From UBA2883 sp050873965 (lineage in GTDB: Bacteria > Cyanobacteriota > Vampirovibrionia > Gastranaerophilales > Gastranaerophilaceae), in assembly GCA_050873965.1 (NCBI GenBank), contig JBNMJS010000023.1, positions 1-21,795 on the forward strand: 21,795 bases of DNA. Reading direction: 5' to 3'. The position numbers and the translations under genes were made by a program. Positions 14,557 through 21,795 of this stretch are shown piece after piece (the stretch's first letter is position 1; each line of letters starts with the position of its first letter). Under the pieces are notes generated by a model. That model did not search any database, was not told the DNA's origin, and saw nothing but the letters and a program-made list of their open reading frames with translations.

Positions 14557-16587
14557 TTGCAAATCAACTCAGTAGGTACTAGTAGCAATTTATATAACAA
14601 CAAACAAGCAAAGAACAATAAAAAAGCAAATACAAACTTTAAAGGTTTGATGGATGTTCCAGGTGCTTTAATGCAAGGTCTTGAAAGTACTGGTTTCATT
14701 GGTTCTTTTCTTGTACAAGATACACTTGGTATGACTGTTCCAAGAACTCGTGAAGGTTTATACCGTGATGTACCTGAAGAAAAGAAGAAAAACTTCAAAG
14801 ATTTAAACTTCAAAGAAGGTGCAGAAGTATTAATTAGAGAAGCATTATCTGGTCCACTTATGATGTTCACTCCTGTTGCTGTTCTTCTTCTTGGTAAGAA
14901 ATTCATTGGTAAATCTACATTTACAAATTCAGCAATGATTAAACGTTTAGGTCACACTCTTACTGAAACAGTAAAAGGTGGCAAACATGCTTCTACAAAA
15001 GAATTAAAAACTGATTTCTATAAACGTAACATTACAAAAATGGTTCAAAACACAACAAATGCAGCAGACAAAACAGCAGAAGCAGCATTCGTTGATAACG
15101 CAGTAAGTTCTGTAAATAGATTAGATGAAATCGCAGAACAACTTAAAGACAAATCATTAACAAGAAAAGCTAAGAAAGCTCTTAAGAAAGAACAAGCACA
15201 AACTGAATCAAATATCGTTAGCATGTTCAATGATTTCCACCAAACACATAACAATGATTATGCAATGGTAAATAAAGTTAAATTTGACAAAGACGGTGCA
15301 TTCTCTACTCAAAAATCTATTCAAGGTATGAGAGATTACATCGCTGATGCTACAAATGGCAAAAATATTTCTGATATCACAGAAGAAACTTCTAACAAAT
15401 TACAAAAGAAATCATTAATCACTCGTGGTATCGTAAACGCTCTTGCAGCAGCATCTACTATTGGTTCAGTATCAATTGTTCCAATGTTGTACAAACTTGT
15501 TAACCCAGTTCCTCCAGGAGCATTAAACAATGCTCAACCTGCAGGACAAGATAAAAATCAAGTAGCAAATGAACCTAAAGCCCAACCAGAAAACAAACCT
15601 GCTAACAAAGATGGCAAAGTTGCATTTACTGGTAAATTAGATTCATTAGCTAGACATTTTGAATTCAATGGTAACCAATTAACTCCAGCACTTATGACAA
15701 CATTAGCAGCTGGTGGCTTGATTGCACCACGTGTTAATACAGCAGTTAAACGTGCTCCAGAAGATCCTGTTACTAAGAAAAAAGATTATTCAGAAGTTCC
15801 AGAAGTTCTAACAAGAGATATTGTTTCAACTGGTGCTGTTACATTCGGTGTTCCAATGTTATCAAAAGCAATCGTAAGCAGTTACGAAGGAGCATCTGGT
15901 TTCATTCTTCAAAATAGACCAGAAAAACCTATGTCAACATTCAAGAAAGTATTAGACAAAATGAACCCATTTAGTTCTTATGCTCCATACTCATTAAGTG
16001 ACTTAGGTGGTATTTATGGTGACTTAAACTCACCTAAAAAATTAAATACATTCTCTCAATTCGTTGATAATAACAATGGTAGCCTTGCAAAAATCTTCAA
16101 CACAGTTGAAGGTGGCAAAGAAATCTTCAACGAACATGGTTTAGATTTGAAAGAATTAGCAAAACAAAAAGACAGAAAAGCTGCAAACAAAACTATTATG
16201 GATGCAATGCAAAATTCTGAATTCACAGACAAATTATTAGCAGCAATCAAACCTAAAAAAGCAGGTGGTGCTAACAATATCCTTAAACGTGCTCGTTCAC
16301 TTAACTCAATGACAACAGCAGTTACAACTTTATTCTTAGTTCCTGCATTCTTAGGTATGGTATTACCAAAAGCAGTTTATGGATTGACGGCAAGACGTCG
16401 TCAAAAAAGATTGGCAGAAGAAAAAATTGATGAACAAATCGCTAATAATCAAAATGTTCAACAACAAAACAATCAACCAGTTGCAACTCAACAAACAACA
16501 ACTGCTGATGCAACACAAAAGATTGATTATACAAAACTAAAACAAGTTGACAATAGCAAAACTTTCGGACAACTTAAACATTCATAG
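14557..16587 (+). CDS. Large multi-segment membrane protein with NFKG N-terminus, unknown function
   Basis: 676 residues. Start TTG chosen because GGAAGG ends eight bases before it; the ATG at 14541 is in another frame. No classical signal peptide: residues 1-30 are Asn/Lys-rich, ending NFKG (27-30). Hydrophobic segments at about 97-117, 291-315, 376-392, 422-441 and 585-610 could span or enter a membrane. Between the first two lies a Lys/Glu/Ala-rich helical stretch (145-285). A Pro/Asn/Gln-rich linker (318-352) is followed by VAFTGKLD, an echo of the F-x-G-K motif. The tail after 610 (TARRRQKRLAEE, then Gln/Asn/Thr) is probably cytoplasmic. Its own strong promoter and long leader suggest high expression. 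No homologous family recognised. Confidence 0.8.
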   Translation: MQINSVGTSSNLYNNKQAKNNKKANTNFKGLMDVPGALMQGLESTGFIGSFLVQDTLGMTVPRTREGLYRDVPEEKKKNFKDLNFKEGAEVLIREALSGPLMMFTPVAVLLLGKKFIGKSTFTNSAMIKRLGHTLTETVKGGKHASTKELKTDFYKRNITKMVQNTTNAADKTAEAAFVDNAVSSVNRLDEIAEQLKDKSLTRKAKKALKKEQAQTESNIVSMFNDFHQTHNNDYAMVNKVKFDKDGAFSTQKSIQGMRDYIADATNGKNISDITEETSNKLQKKSLITRGIVNALAAASTIGSVSIVPMLYKLVNPVPPGALNNAQPAGQDKNQVANEPKAQPENKPANKDGKVAFTGKLDSLARHFEFNGNQLTPALMTTLAAGGLIAPRVNTAVKRAPEDPVTKKKDYSEVPEVLTRDIVSTGAVTFGVPMLSKAIVSSYEGASGFILQNRPEKPMSTFKKVLDKMNPFSSYAPYSLSDLGGIYGDLNSPKKLNTFSQFVDNNNGSLAKIFNTVEGGKEIFNEHGLDLKELAKQKDRKAANKTIMDAMQNSEFTDKLLAAIKPKKAGGANNILKRARSLNSMTTAVTTLFLVPAFLGMVLPKAVYGLTARRRQKRLAEEKIDEQIANNQNVQQQNNQPVATQQTTTADATQKIDYTKLKQVDNSKTFGQLKHS

Positions 16588-16607
16588 AAATGTTATAAAT
16601 ATACACA

Positions 16608-16642
16608 AAAACAACTGCTCATGTTATTTGAGCAGTTGTTTT
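16608..16642 (+). terminator. Shared terminator overlapping the end of the GH57 gene
   Basis: AAAACAACTGCTCA (16608-16621) pairs with TGAGCAGTTGTTTT (16629-16642) over a 7-base loop. The convergent GH57 stop codon (16624-16626) sits in the loop, so the right arm is also coding sequence for its last residues. Confidence 0.88.
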
Positions 16643-19122
16643 GTTAATACACTTCTATCAAACTTTGTTTTATAATTATCAACATTTAAATTCAAGCGTT
16701 TTGCAATATAGAACAATTGTTCCATCAAATTAACATCAGATTGGCAATTTGTATGTTCAATCATATCATCAAACTTAGATACCACTCTTGTATAGAATAG
16801 ATTTTGTGCTTCTGAAATATCAGCATTAATCTCTAATTTTTCAATAGTATCTAACAATTCATGAGTAACATCAGCCTGTTGGTATTCCATACTATAAACA
16901 AGTCTATTGATATTTTGAGCAACTTTTTTACTAAATATCTTACTTGTTAAAGTTTTATCTAATGTTATACCAATTCTTTTAGCTTCAAAATTTATATCAC
17001 TTGCAGACTGGATTATATCCTCATCAATAAATCCATTTGAACCGGTAAATAATTCATTGAATTGTCTAGTTAAAGTGTATTGAGCAGCAATCTTAAATTC
17101 GTTTGGAATATCCAAACCTAACGCTTGCAAGTGCAATACAGAACTTTTGCCCTCGTTATAAGTATCTTCATAAGTTTTTGCAAACTCATCTAAACGTTCA
17201 CGCATCAATATTTGAAGAATCTTACGACGTTCTTCAATAAATATATCTTTTAATGTAAAATATTCTTTACCGAAATATCCATCTAATGTTCTTATAATTT
17301 CAGTCAATGGATTAACCATAAATGTTCTGATAAGTTCCTTTTGCATTTCTGGATATTCTTCATCGTATTCTTTTATCGCACAATGGAAATCACCACCAGT
17401 ATATTGTAACAACGCAAACATCAAATTATGTCTTTCTAATGTTACCTTAGATTGTACTTCTACATGACCAACGACAAAGTGTGAATCACCCTTTTGAACT
17501 TTTTTGTATGATTTCTTTGTTATTGTATAGCAATAAACATCTTCTTCTTCATCTACTTCTTCATACAAAGAAGATACAGCCCACAAACTAACAATTTGTT
17601 TTTCTGTAATTACAGATGGTTTAACAAATCTTTCATAAATGTCTTTACCATTACCAATCTCTTTGTAATTACTTTGAGCCTCAGATAAAATTTCTAAATA
17701 TTTAGTTTCAAAATCTTCATCTGTAAAATCTTGTGCAAGTTGAATTACTCTTGCTGCATATTTCATAATCTGAACAGTTTCAATACCAGAAATTTCGCAG
17801 AAGAACCAACCACAACTTGTGTACATAAGCATTGCTTGACGTTGCATTTCCAACAACTTCATTGCATTAACTTTATCTTCTTCACTCAAATCAGGTAAGA
17901 AATATTCTTTTTGGAATTTCTTAACATTAGTAATACTTCTATCAAGAATTACATCAATATAATTGTATCTTGCAGATAAAAAGTCTTTAAAATACTTTTG
18001 TCCATATTCTTTAAACAATGGAGTTACGCTATCACGAAGATAATCCATAGCATCTCTCAAAGGTCTTCTCCATTTTTGATTCCAACCAGCGTGACCACCT
18101 GTAGAGCATCCACAATCTTCACACCATCTGCCAACACCGTGAGAACAACTCCAAGATGAAACATCTTTTATTTGAACTTGCCAATCACTACGATATTTAT
18201 CAAGATATTCAGCATAATTTGTAACAGTAAATCCAGAATCTTTAACTTTCATAGCCATTACAAATGCTAATGCCATATCACCAAATTTCGTATGGTGACC
18301 ATAACTTTCACCATCTGTTGCAATATTAACTAATTGTGGATAATTTCTATCGTAAGAAATACCATCTTGTAAACGTTTCAAGAACTTGTTTCCATCAGTC
18401 AACAATTCATCAAAAGCAACTGATTTAGAAATAGCACCATCATAGAAGAATAAATCAATAAACTTTCCAGGTGCAGATTTAATATAATATCTGTAAGAAC
18501 GAGCAGGATCAATATTACCCCAGCTAACGTCTTGCCAATTATTTTCATCAATCTTTTTAACACATTTTGCTTGGAATGGTGACAAAATAGTAAACTTGAT
18601 GCCATTTTCTTCTAAAACACGTAATGTATCATCATCAACAGCAGTTTCAGCCAACCACATACCTTCTGGCTTACGTCCAAAACGATATTCAAAATCCTTG
18701 ATACCCCATTTTACTTGAGTTTGTTTATCAAGTTCATTTGCTAATGGCATAATCATGTGATTATAAACTTGTGCAATAGCATTGCCGTGTCCATTATGCT
18801 CTTCTACACTCTTAATATCTGCCTTGATAATTCTTTCATAAGCAGTAGGTGCAAATTCTTCCATCCAAGATAATAATGTAGGACCAAAGTTAAAACTCAT
18901 ATACTCATAGTTATTAACAATACTAATAACTTCATTTTTATGATTAACAACCTTAGAAACAGAATTTGGTGCATAGCACTCATTGTTAACTCTTTCATTC
19001 CAATCGTGACATGGCAAAGCACTAGGCTGTAATTCAATCGCTTCTAACCAAGGATTTTCTCTCGGAGGTTGATAGAAATGCCCATGTATTGCTAAAAACA
19101 CGTCCTTTTTATTATCTGCCAT
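16624..19122 (-). CDS. Glycoside hydrolase family 57 protein with DUF3536-type C-terminal domain
   Basis: 832 residues from ATG at 19122, chosen because GGAG lies six bases upstream; a TTG four codons earlier overlaps that site. The N-terminal (beta/alpha)7 barrel carries GH57 motifs: AIHGHFYQPPRENPW (11-25), GMWLAE with nucleophile Glu159, and NIATDGESYGHH with acid/base Asp270. A cysteine- and His-rich loop (SSWSCSHGVGRWCEDCGC) follows, then a long helical region characteristic of the DUF3536 proteins common in Cyanobacteria and some anaerobes. GH57 enzymes act with retention on alpha-glucans (amylase, branching or 4-alpha-glucanotransferase). No signal peptide, so probably cytoplasmic glycogen metabolism. 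The exact activity cannot be told from sequence. Confidence 0.92.
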   Translation of the reverse strand: MADNKKDVFLAIHGHFYQPPRENPWLEAIELQPSALPCHDWNERVNNECYAPNSVSKVVNHKNEVISIVNNYEYMSFNFGPTLLSWMEEFAPTAYERIIKADIKSVEEHNGHGNAIAQVYNHMIMPLANELDKQTQVKWGIKDFEYRFGRKPEGMWLAETAVDDDTLRVLEENGIKFTILSPFQAKCVKKIDENNWQDVSWGNIDPARSYRYYIKSAPGKFIDLFFYDGAISKSVAFDELLTDGNKFLKRLQDGISYDRNYPQLVNIATDGESYGHHTKFGDMALAFVMAMKVKDSGFTVTNYAEYLDKYRSDWQVQIKDVSSWSCSHGVGRWCEDCGCSTGGHAGWNQKWRRPLRDAMDYLRDSVTPLFKEYGQKYFKDFLSARYNYIDVILDRSITNVKKFQKEYFLPDLSEEDKVNAMKLLEMQRQAMLMYTSCGWFFCEISGIETVQIMKYAARVIQLAQDFTDEDFETKYLEILSEAQSNYKEIGNGKDIYERFVKPSVITEKQIVSLWAVSSLYEEVDEEEDVYCYTITKKSYKKVQKGDSHFVVGHVEVQSKVTLERHNLMFALLQYTGGDFHCAIKEYDEEYPEMQKELIRTFMVNPLTEIIRTLDGYFGKEYFTLKDIFIEERRKILQILMRERLDEFAKTYEDTYNEGKSSVLHLQALGLDIPNEFKIAAQYTLTRQFNELFTGSNGFIDEDIIQSASDINFEAKRIGITLDKTLTSKIFSKKVAQNINRLVYSMEYQQADVTHELLDTIEKLEINADISEAQNLFYTRVVSKFDDMIEHTNCQSDVNLMEQLFYIAKRLNLNVDNYKTKFDRSVLTKQLLK

Positions 19123-19139
19123 TATTATCTCCAAACAAA

Positions 19140-19694
19140 TTATTTAACTTTTTCTAACTTTTCTACATCAACCCAAGGGTCATTAAGTGCAGATGAAAAT
19201 ACTGTACCTGTGAATTGTACTTTGTCGCCTTCTTTTAAATCAATAAGTTTTTCAGCATCTGTACGTTTCAAGAACAATTTCATTTCTGATAATGGAATAT
19301 TTTTATCAGTATCAGGTCTTAAAATCAAGAATGAAATATATGTTTCTGAACTTTTGAATGCTGGTTTGTAATCAAGACCTAAAGTTGCGAACTTATCAAA
19401 TCTTGCAGTAGCATTGATTTTTTTACCAACGTACAAATGAGGTTTTTTAACAACATCTAATGTATTAACCAAATTGGCTAATGGTACTGTATGAGTAGCA
19501 CTTGTTTCTGTTTTTGCTTGTTCAGCAGTTGGAGTATCTACAACTACAGGTTTTGTCTTTGCAGGTGGTGCAGTTGTTGTCGCTGCAACCATTGATGCTG
19601 TATTATTAAAATTAACTGTCTTAAATTCTTTTGCACATACACTTATTCCCATTATAGAAACAAGCAATAATAATATACTTAATTGTTTTTTCAT
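19140..19694 (-). CDS. Exported protein with linker and OB-fold-like domain
   Basis: 184 residues. Residues 1-21 are a signal peptide (MKK, hydrophobic core, VCA then Lys22); the Cys is not in a proper lipobox. Residues about 30-72 are an Ala/Thr/Pro/Lys-rich linker. Residues 75-184 show five-strand OB-fold character: HLYVGKKINATARFDKF, ISFLILRPD, MKLFLKRT, LKEGDKVQFTGTV and WVDVEKLEKV, similar to small periplasmic OB-fold proteins of unknown ligand. Begins 17 bases ahead of the GH57 gene on the same strand, so the two are likely co-transcribed. ATG with AGGAG seven bases upstream. Function unknown. Confidence 0.82.
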   Translation of the reverse strand: MKKQLSILLLLVSIMGISVCAKEFKTVNFNNTASMVAATTTAPPAKTKPVVVDTPTAEQAKTETSATHTVPLANLVNTLDVVKKPHLYVGKKINATARFDKFATLGLDYKPAFKSSETYISFLILRPDTDKNIPLSEMKLFLKRTDAEKLIDLKEGDKVQFTGTVFSSALNDPWVDVEKLEKVK

Positions 19695-19714
19695 TATTCT
19701 CTCCTATCCACTAT

Positions 19715-19743
19715 ATTTTATCATAATTCATACAAATTGTAAC
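19715..19743 (-). promoter_or_regulatory. Promoter of OB-fold/GH57 pair
   Basis: On the minus strand GTTACA (19743-19738), 17 bp, TAAAAT (19720-19715) preceded by TG (extended -10). Confidence 0.45.
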
Positions 19744-19786
19744 TACCCATAATTAAAACATACGGACGATTATATTTAAAATATGT

Positions 19787-19792
19787 TATAAT
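19787..19792 (+). promoter_or_regulatory. Extended -10 for the three-gene AT-rich cluster
   Basis: TGTTATAAT: a perfect TATAAT with TG one base ahead (TGnTATAAT), no convincing -35. Transcript start near 19799, 40 bases before the first ATG. Confidence 0.5.
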
Positions 19793-19838
19793 ATGAAAAG
19801 TAATAGGACTTATTAGACAGTTTGATTAGGAGTTGACA

Positions 19839-20201
19839 ATGGAAGAAAATAAAAATATTGAGAATGATAATAAAACAACTAAATTTGAGATAGATTGGGG
19901 GGCTTGTTGTTATATAATTACTTTTATATTTTTTATTATTGTAATAAGTAACGAAAATCTTCTAAATAGAATAATGTCAATTTTTGAAAAGAAAGATTAT
20001 CAACCCGTAGTATTAAATAATGAATTGTACGCTTTTAATAAAAAGAATGGAAAAACATATAAATTAGTGACAATAAATAATAAAATGGATAAGTGTGAAT
20101 ATTCATATTATAAATATGTCGCAAAACCTAAAGGCAAAAGAAATATTACAAAAAGAGATGATGATTCATTGGATATTAGAACAAATGAAAGATATTTTTA
20201 A
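19839..20201 (+). CDS. Small single-pass membrane protein, unknown
   Basis: 120 residues from the ATG with AGGAG six bases upstream. Residues 1-20 are acidic/Asn-rich; 21-38 (GACCYIITFIFFIIVISN) form one membrane segment. The rest is polar and basic with a short beta-like part (VVLNNELYAFNKKNGKTYKL). No recognised family. First of three closely spaced genes (gaps 19 and 13 bp). Its low-GC codon use (ATA, AAT, AAA) is more extreme than that of the housekeeping genes here. Confidence 0.75.
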   Translation: MEENKNIENDNKTTKFEIDWGACCYIITFIFFIIVISNENLLNRIMSIFEKKDYQPVVLNNELYAFNKKNGKTYKLVTINNKMDKCEYSYYKYVAKPKGKRNITKRDDDSLDIRTNERYF

Positions 20202-20220
20202 CGGGATATAAGGTTATAAA

Positions 20221-20526
20221 ATGTTCATAAGTTTAATTATAGCAGTTATATTAAATATAATTACTCAACGTACACATAAAAAATGGATAAAAGATTTTAA
20301 AAATAAATATAAAAATTTCAATGAGTATGATATTATACCTCGTTATATTATTTCGCAATGGATAATTACAATAGTATTTTTATTTATAGATAATGTAAGA
20401 CTATTTATTATAATTTATTTGGTTAATTATATGTATTCTCGCATATTAAGTTGGTTAAGTATAATTGAGTGCAAGATTGATAGTATAAATTCAGAAATTT
20501 ATAATAAAAAAGTAGTTAGAGAATAG
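20221..20526 (+). CDS. Small multi-pass membrane protein, unknown
   Basis: 101 residues, ATG with AAGG seven bases upstream. Two or three hydrophobic segments: 1-15, about 43-58 (YIISQWIITIVFLFID) and 60-80. A basic stretch (QRTHKKWIKDFKNKYK) separates the first from the second. No known family. Middle member of the AT-rich cluster. Confidence 0.75.
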   Translation: MFISLIIAVILNIITQRTHKKWIKDFKNKYKNFNEYDIIPRYIISQWIITIVFLFIDNVRLFIIIYLVNYMYSRILSWLSIIECKIDSINSEIYNKKVVRE

Positions 20527-20539
20527 GAGTAAGTAAAGT

Positions 20540-21349
20540 ATGAGAAAAATTTTAATATTTATTTTTTGTATTTTTATTTGTTCTAATAGTGTAATTGCTA
20601 AAAACAAAAAAATAAATAATATTCAACAATTACCACAGCCATTATTCTCATACGGTTCAAAAGAATATACTTCTTCGATTAGTGATAGATTAGAATGTGC
20701 GAAAATATATTATAATATGAAAGATTATAACGAATGCATTCTCAAATGTTTAGGAATACTATGTGAAGAAAAAATTACACCCAAGCAAAAATATGAGATA
20801 GAGATATTGTTAAAAAATTCTCATTATAATCTTGGTAATTATTATGATTCAATTAAATACGCAAATAATATAATAAATAATTATCCTAATATCTGGAGAA
20901 ATGAGAAATACAGGGCTTGGGTAACACTTTTTGAATCTTATTCAAAATTGAATAATATTAAAATGGCAAAAGATATTGCATATAAAATAGCGGTTAAATA
21001 TAAAGATGAAAATTATTATATAAAATGTGCTGAATTTTCAACAAATTACTCAGACAGAATTAAATATTACAATGTTGCTAAAAATATATGCATACAAAAA
21101 AAGAAATCAAATTATATATCTTACTTAAATTCTAAAATAAAAGAAACACAAGAATTAGAAAGACAAAGAATAGTAAATATAAGACAAGAAGAAAAAAATA
21201 TGAAACAGGAAGAACAAGCAAAATATAAACAAGTAAAAAACAAAAATAAATATTATTATATTGATGATAGATATTATACTGATTTATATTTAATGAACAT
21301 AATGATTGAATTACAGAATATAAACTCAACGTTAATGTTTATGCAATAG
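20540..21349 (+). CDS. Exported TPR-like protein
   Basis: 269 residues; AGGAG about ten bases before the ATG. Signal peptide 1-20 ending VIA before Lys21. Residues about 47-185 show paired amphipathic helices with the TPR pattern (AKIYYNMKDYNECILKCLGI; YNLGNYYDSIKYANNIINNYP; YSKLNNIKMAKDIAYKIAVKY). Residues about 193-235 are a Gln/Glu/Lys-rich coiled coil, then a Tyr/Asp-rich segment (KYYYIDDRYYTD) and a hydrophobic tail. TPR proteins scaffold protein-protein contacts; the partners could be the two membrane proteins upstream (inference). Last gene of the cluster; no standard terminator follows. Confidence 0.78.
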   Translation: MRKILIFIFCIFICSNSVIAKNKKINNIQQLPQPLFSYGSKEYTSSISDRLECAKIYYNMKDYNECILKCLGILCEEKITPKQKYEIEILLKNSHYNLGNYYDSIKYANNIINNYPNIWRNEKYRAWVTLFESYSKLNNIKMAKDIAYKIAVKYKDENYYIKCAEFSTNYSDRIKYYNVAKNICIQKKKSNYISYLNSKIKETQELERQRIVNIRQEEKNMKQEEQAKYKQVKNKNKYYYIDDRYYTDLYLMNIMIELQNINSTLMFMQ

Positions 21350-21362
21350 AAACTAGTTGTAA

Positions 21363-21379
21363 GTCAGGCTCCGCCTGAC
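21363..21379. repeat. Short hairpin repeat GTCAGGC/GCCTGAC, second copy
   Basis: 7-bp perfect arms around TCC. Same neighbours as at 3183-3200 (TAGTTGTA before, TTGTTAAATTT after). The loop is changed while arms are kept. It lies just after the 21349 stop. Confidence 0.55.
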
Positions 21380-21416
21380 AAAGATATAATTTGTTAAATT
21401 TTAATGCCTCATTTAT

Positions 21417-21476
21417 TCTTGAATTATTTGACTAGTCGCAAAAGTGTGGTTTTGCGAAATCCCGAATAATCCAAGA
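21417..21476. repeat. Long nested palindrome
   Basis: Outer arms TCTTGAATTATTTG (21417-21430) and CGAATAATCCAAGA (21463-21476) pair at 12 of 14 positions plus a wobble. Inside, CGCAAAA (21437-21443) pairs perfectly with TTTTGCG (21450-21456). No gene; a folded RNA or DNA cruciform element of unknown role. Confidence 0.45.
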
Positions 21477-21532
21477 CAGCGAAACGACGAAGTATCTATT
21501 TGAATTATTAATATTATTCTGGACTGCTTCGT

Positions 21533-21558
21533 CGTTCATTTCATTCACTTCTTGCAGT
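21533..21558. repeat. REP-like palindrome related to 2772-2799
   Basis: ACTGC/GCAGT arms after CTGG, with a TTCGTC core, matching the 2772-2799 palindrome whose arms are ATTAC/GTAAT. Both sit some 50-100 bp upstream of the larger structured element. Confidence 0.5.
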
Positions 21559-21610
21559 GACGGTAAGTAAAATATAACAAATATCACGTAACTAAAAATC
21601 GGCAATAGCG

Positions 21611-21795
21611 GAATGAACCGAGAATGTTAATGAAACATAATGTCGAACTGTTTGAGTGATTTTGAAACATTAAAAATATACAAAATCACGAGTTGTGAGA
21701 CTCAATTGTTGAATTATACAATTCTCGTGTGAACGGAAGCGTCGCCGAGAGTTTCTTTTGTTTCGTTTTCTTGTCGGCACAAGAAAATGAAAGTA
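21611..21795 (+). repeat. Dispersed structured element, copy C (diverged)
   Basis: Third copy, starting at GAATGAACC and running to the window end. Stem 1 is GTGATTTTG (21656-21664) with CAAAATCAC (21681-21689), different in sequence from copies A and B but still fully paired. The next hairpin is GAGTT-GTGA-GACTC (21690-21703). An extra 5-bp stem TCTCG/CGAGA (21723-21727, 21746-21750) is clear in this copy. The 3' hairpin (21761-21792) is identical to copy A. Confidence 0.7.

Overview
The window is AT-rich bacterial DNA (bacterial start and stop usage, clear Shine-Dalgarno sites, sigma70-like promoters). My best guess at the source is an uncultured gut bacterium of the Cyanobacteria-sister lineage (Vampirovibrionia/Melainabacteria, probably Gastranaerophilales). 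This rests on low GC, a GH57/DUF3536-type glycosidase, an orphan HydF implying [FeFe]-hydrogenase and anaerobic life, and several lineage-looking proteins starting M-N/Q-I-N-S with an N-F-x-G motif. It is inference, not proof.

Layout. (1) 1-3234: a repeat copy, a 768-residue protein that looks like a HerA-type ATPase without its P-loop, joined by a long Pro/Gln/Glu linker to a small C-terminal beta-barrel, then a 560-bp gene-free stretch full of palindromic repeats. (2) 3235-6547, minus strand: a tight run ribH-murQ-gpsA-ricT (riboflavin, peptidoglycan recycling, glycerol-3-phosphate for phospholipids, RNA-processing cofactor). (3) 6628-10343: a regulator made of four tandem GntR-type winged helices, divergent from a PurN-like protein with a cysteine-rich tail, deoC and ychF. 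The divergent intergenic region holds two promoters, a cluster of TTTACA boxes and a long dyad. (4) 10438-12997: a secreted tandem-repeat protein, two lineage-type proteins (one with a zinc-protease HELKH motif) and tRNA-Ile(GAT). (5) 13135-19694: hydF, a 676-residue membrane protein with a long leader, a GH57 glycosidase and an exported OB-fold-like protein. (6) 19839-21349: three very AT-rich genes for small membrane or exported proteins, followed by another repeat cluster up to the window end.

The two strongest candidates for something undescribed are: (a) the four-winged-helix GntR protein facing an array of matching half-sites beside a degenerate formyltransferase-like gene; and (b) a roughly 160-190-bp element present three times in the same orientation, whose stems keep pairing through compensatory changes, suggesting a structured RNA or mobile palindromic element. 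The remainder is mostly ordinary housekeeping.
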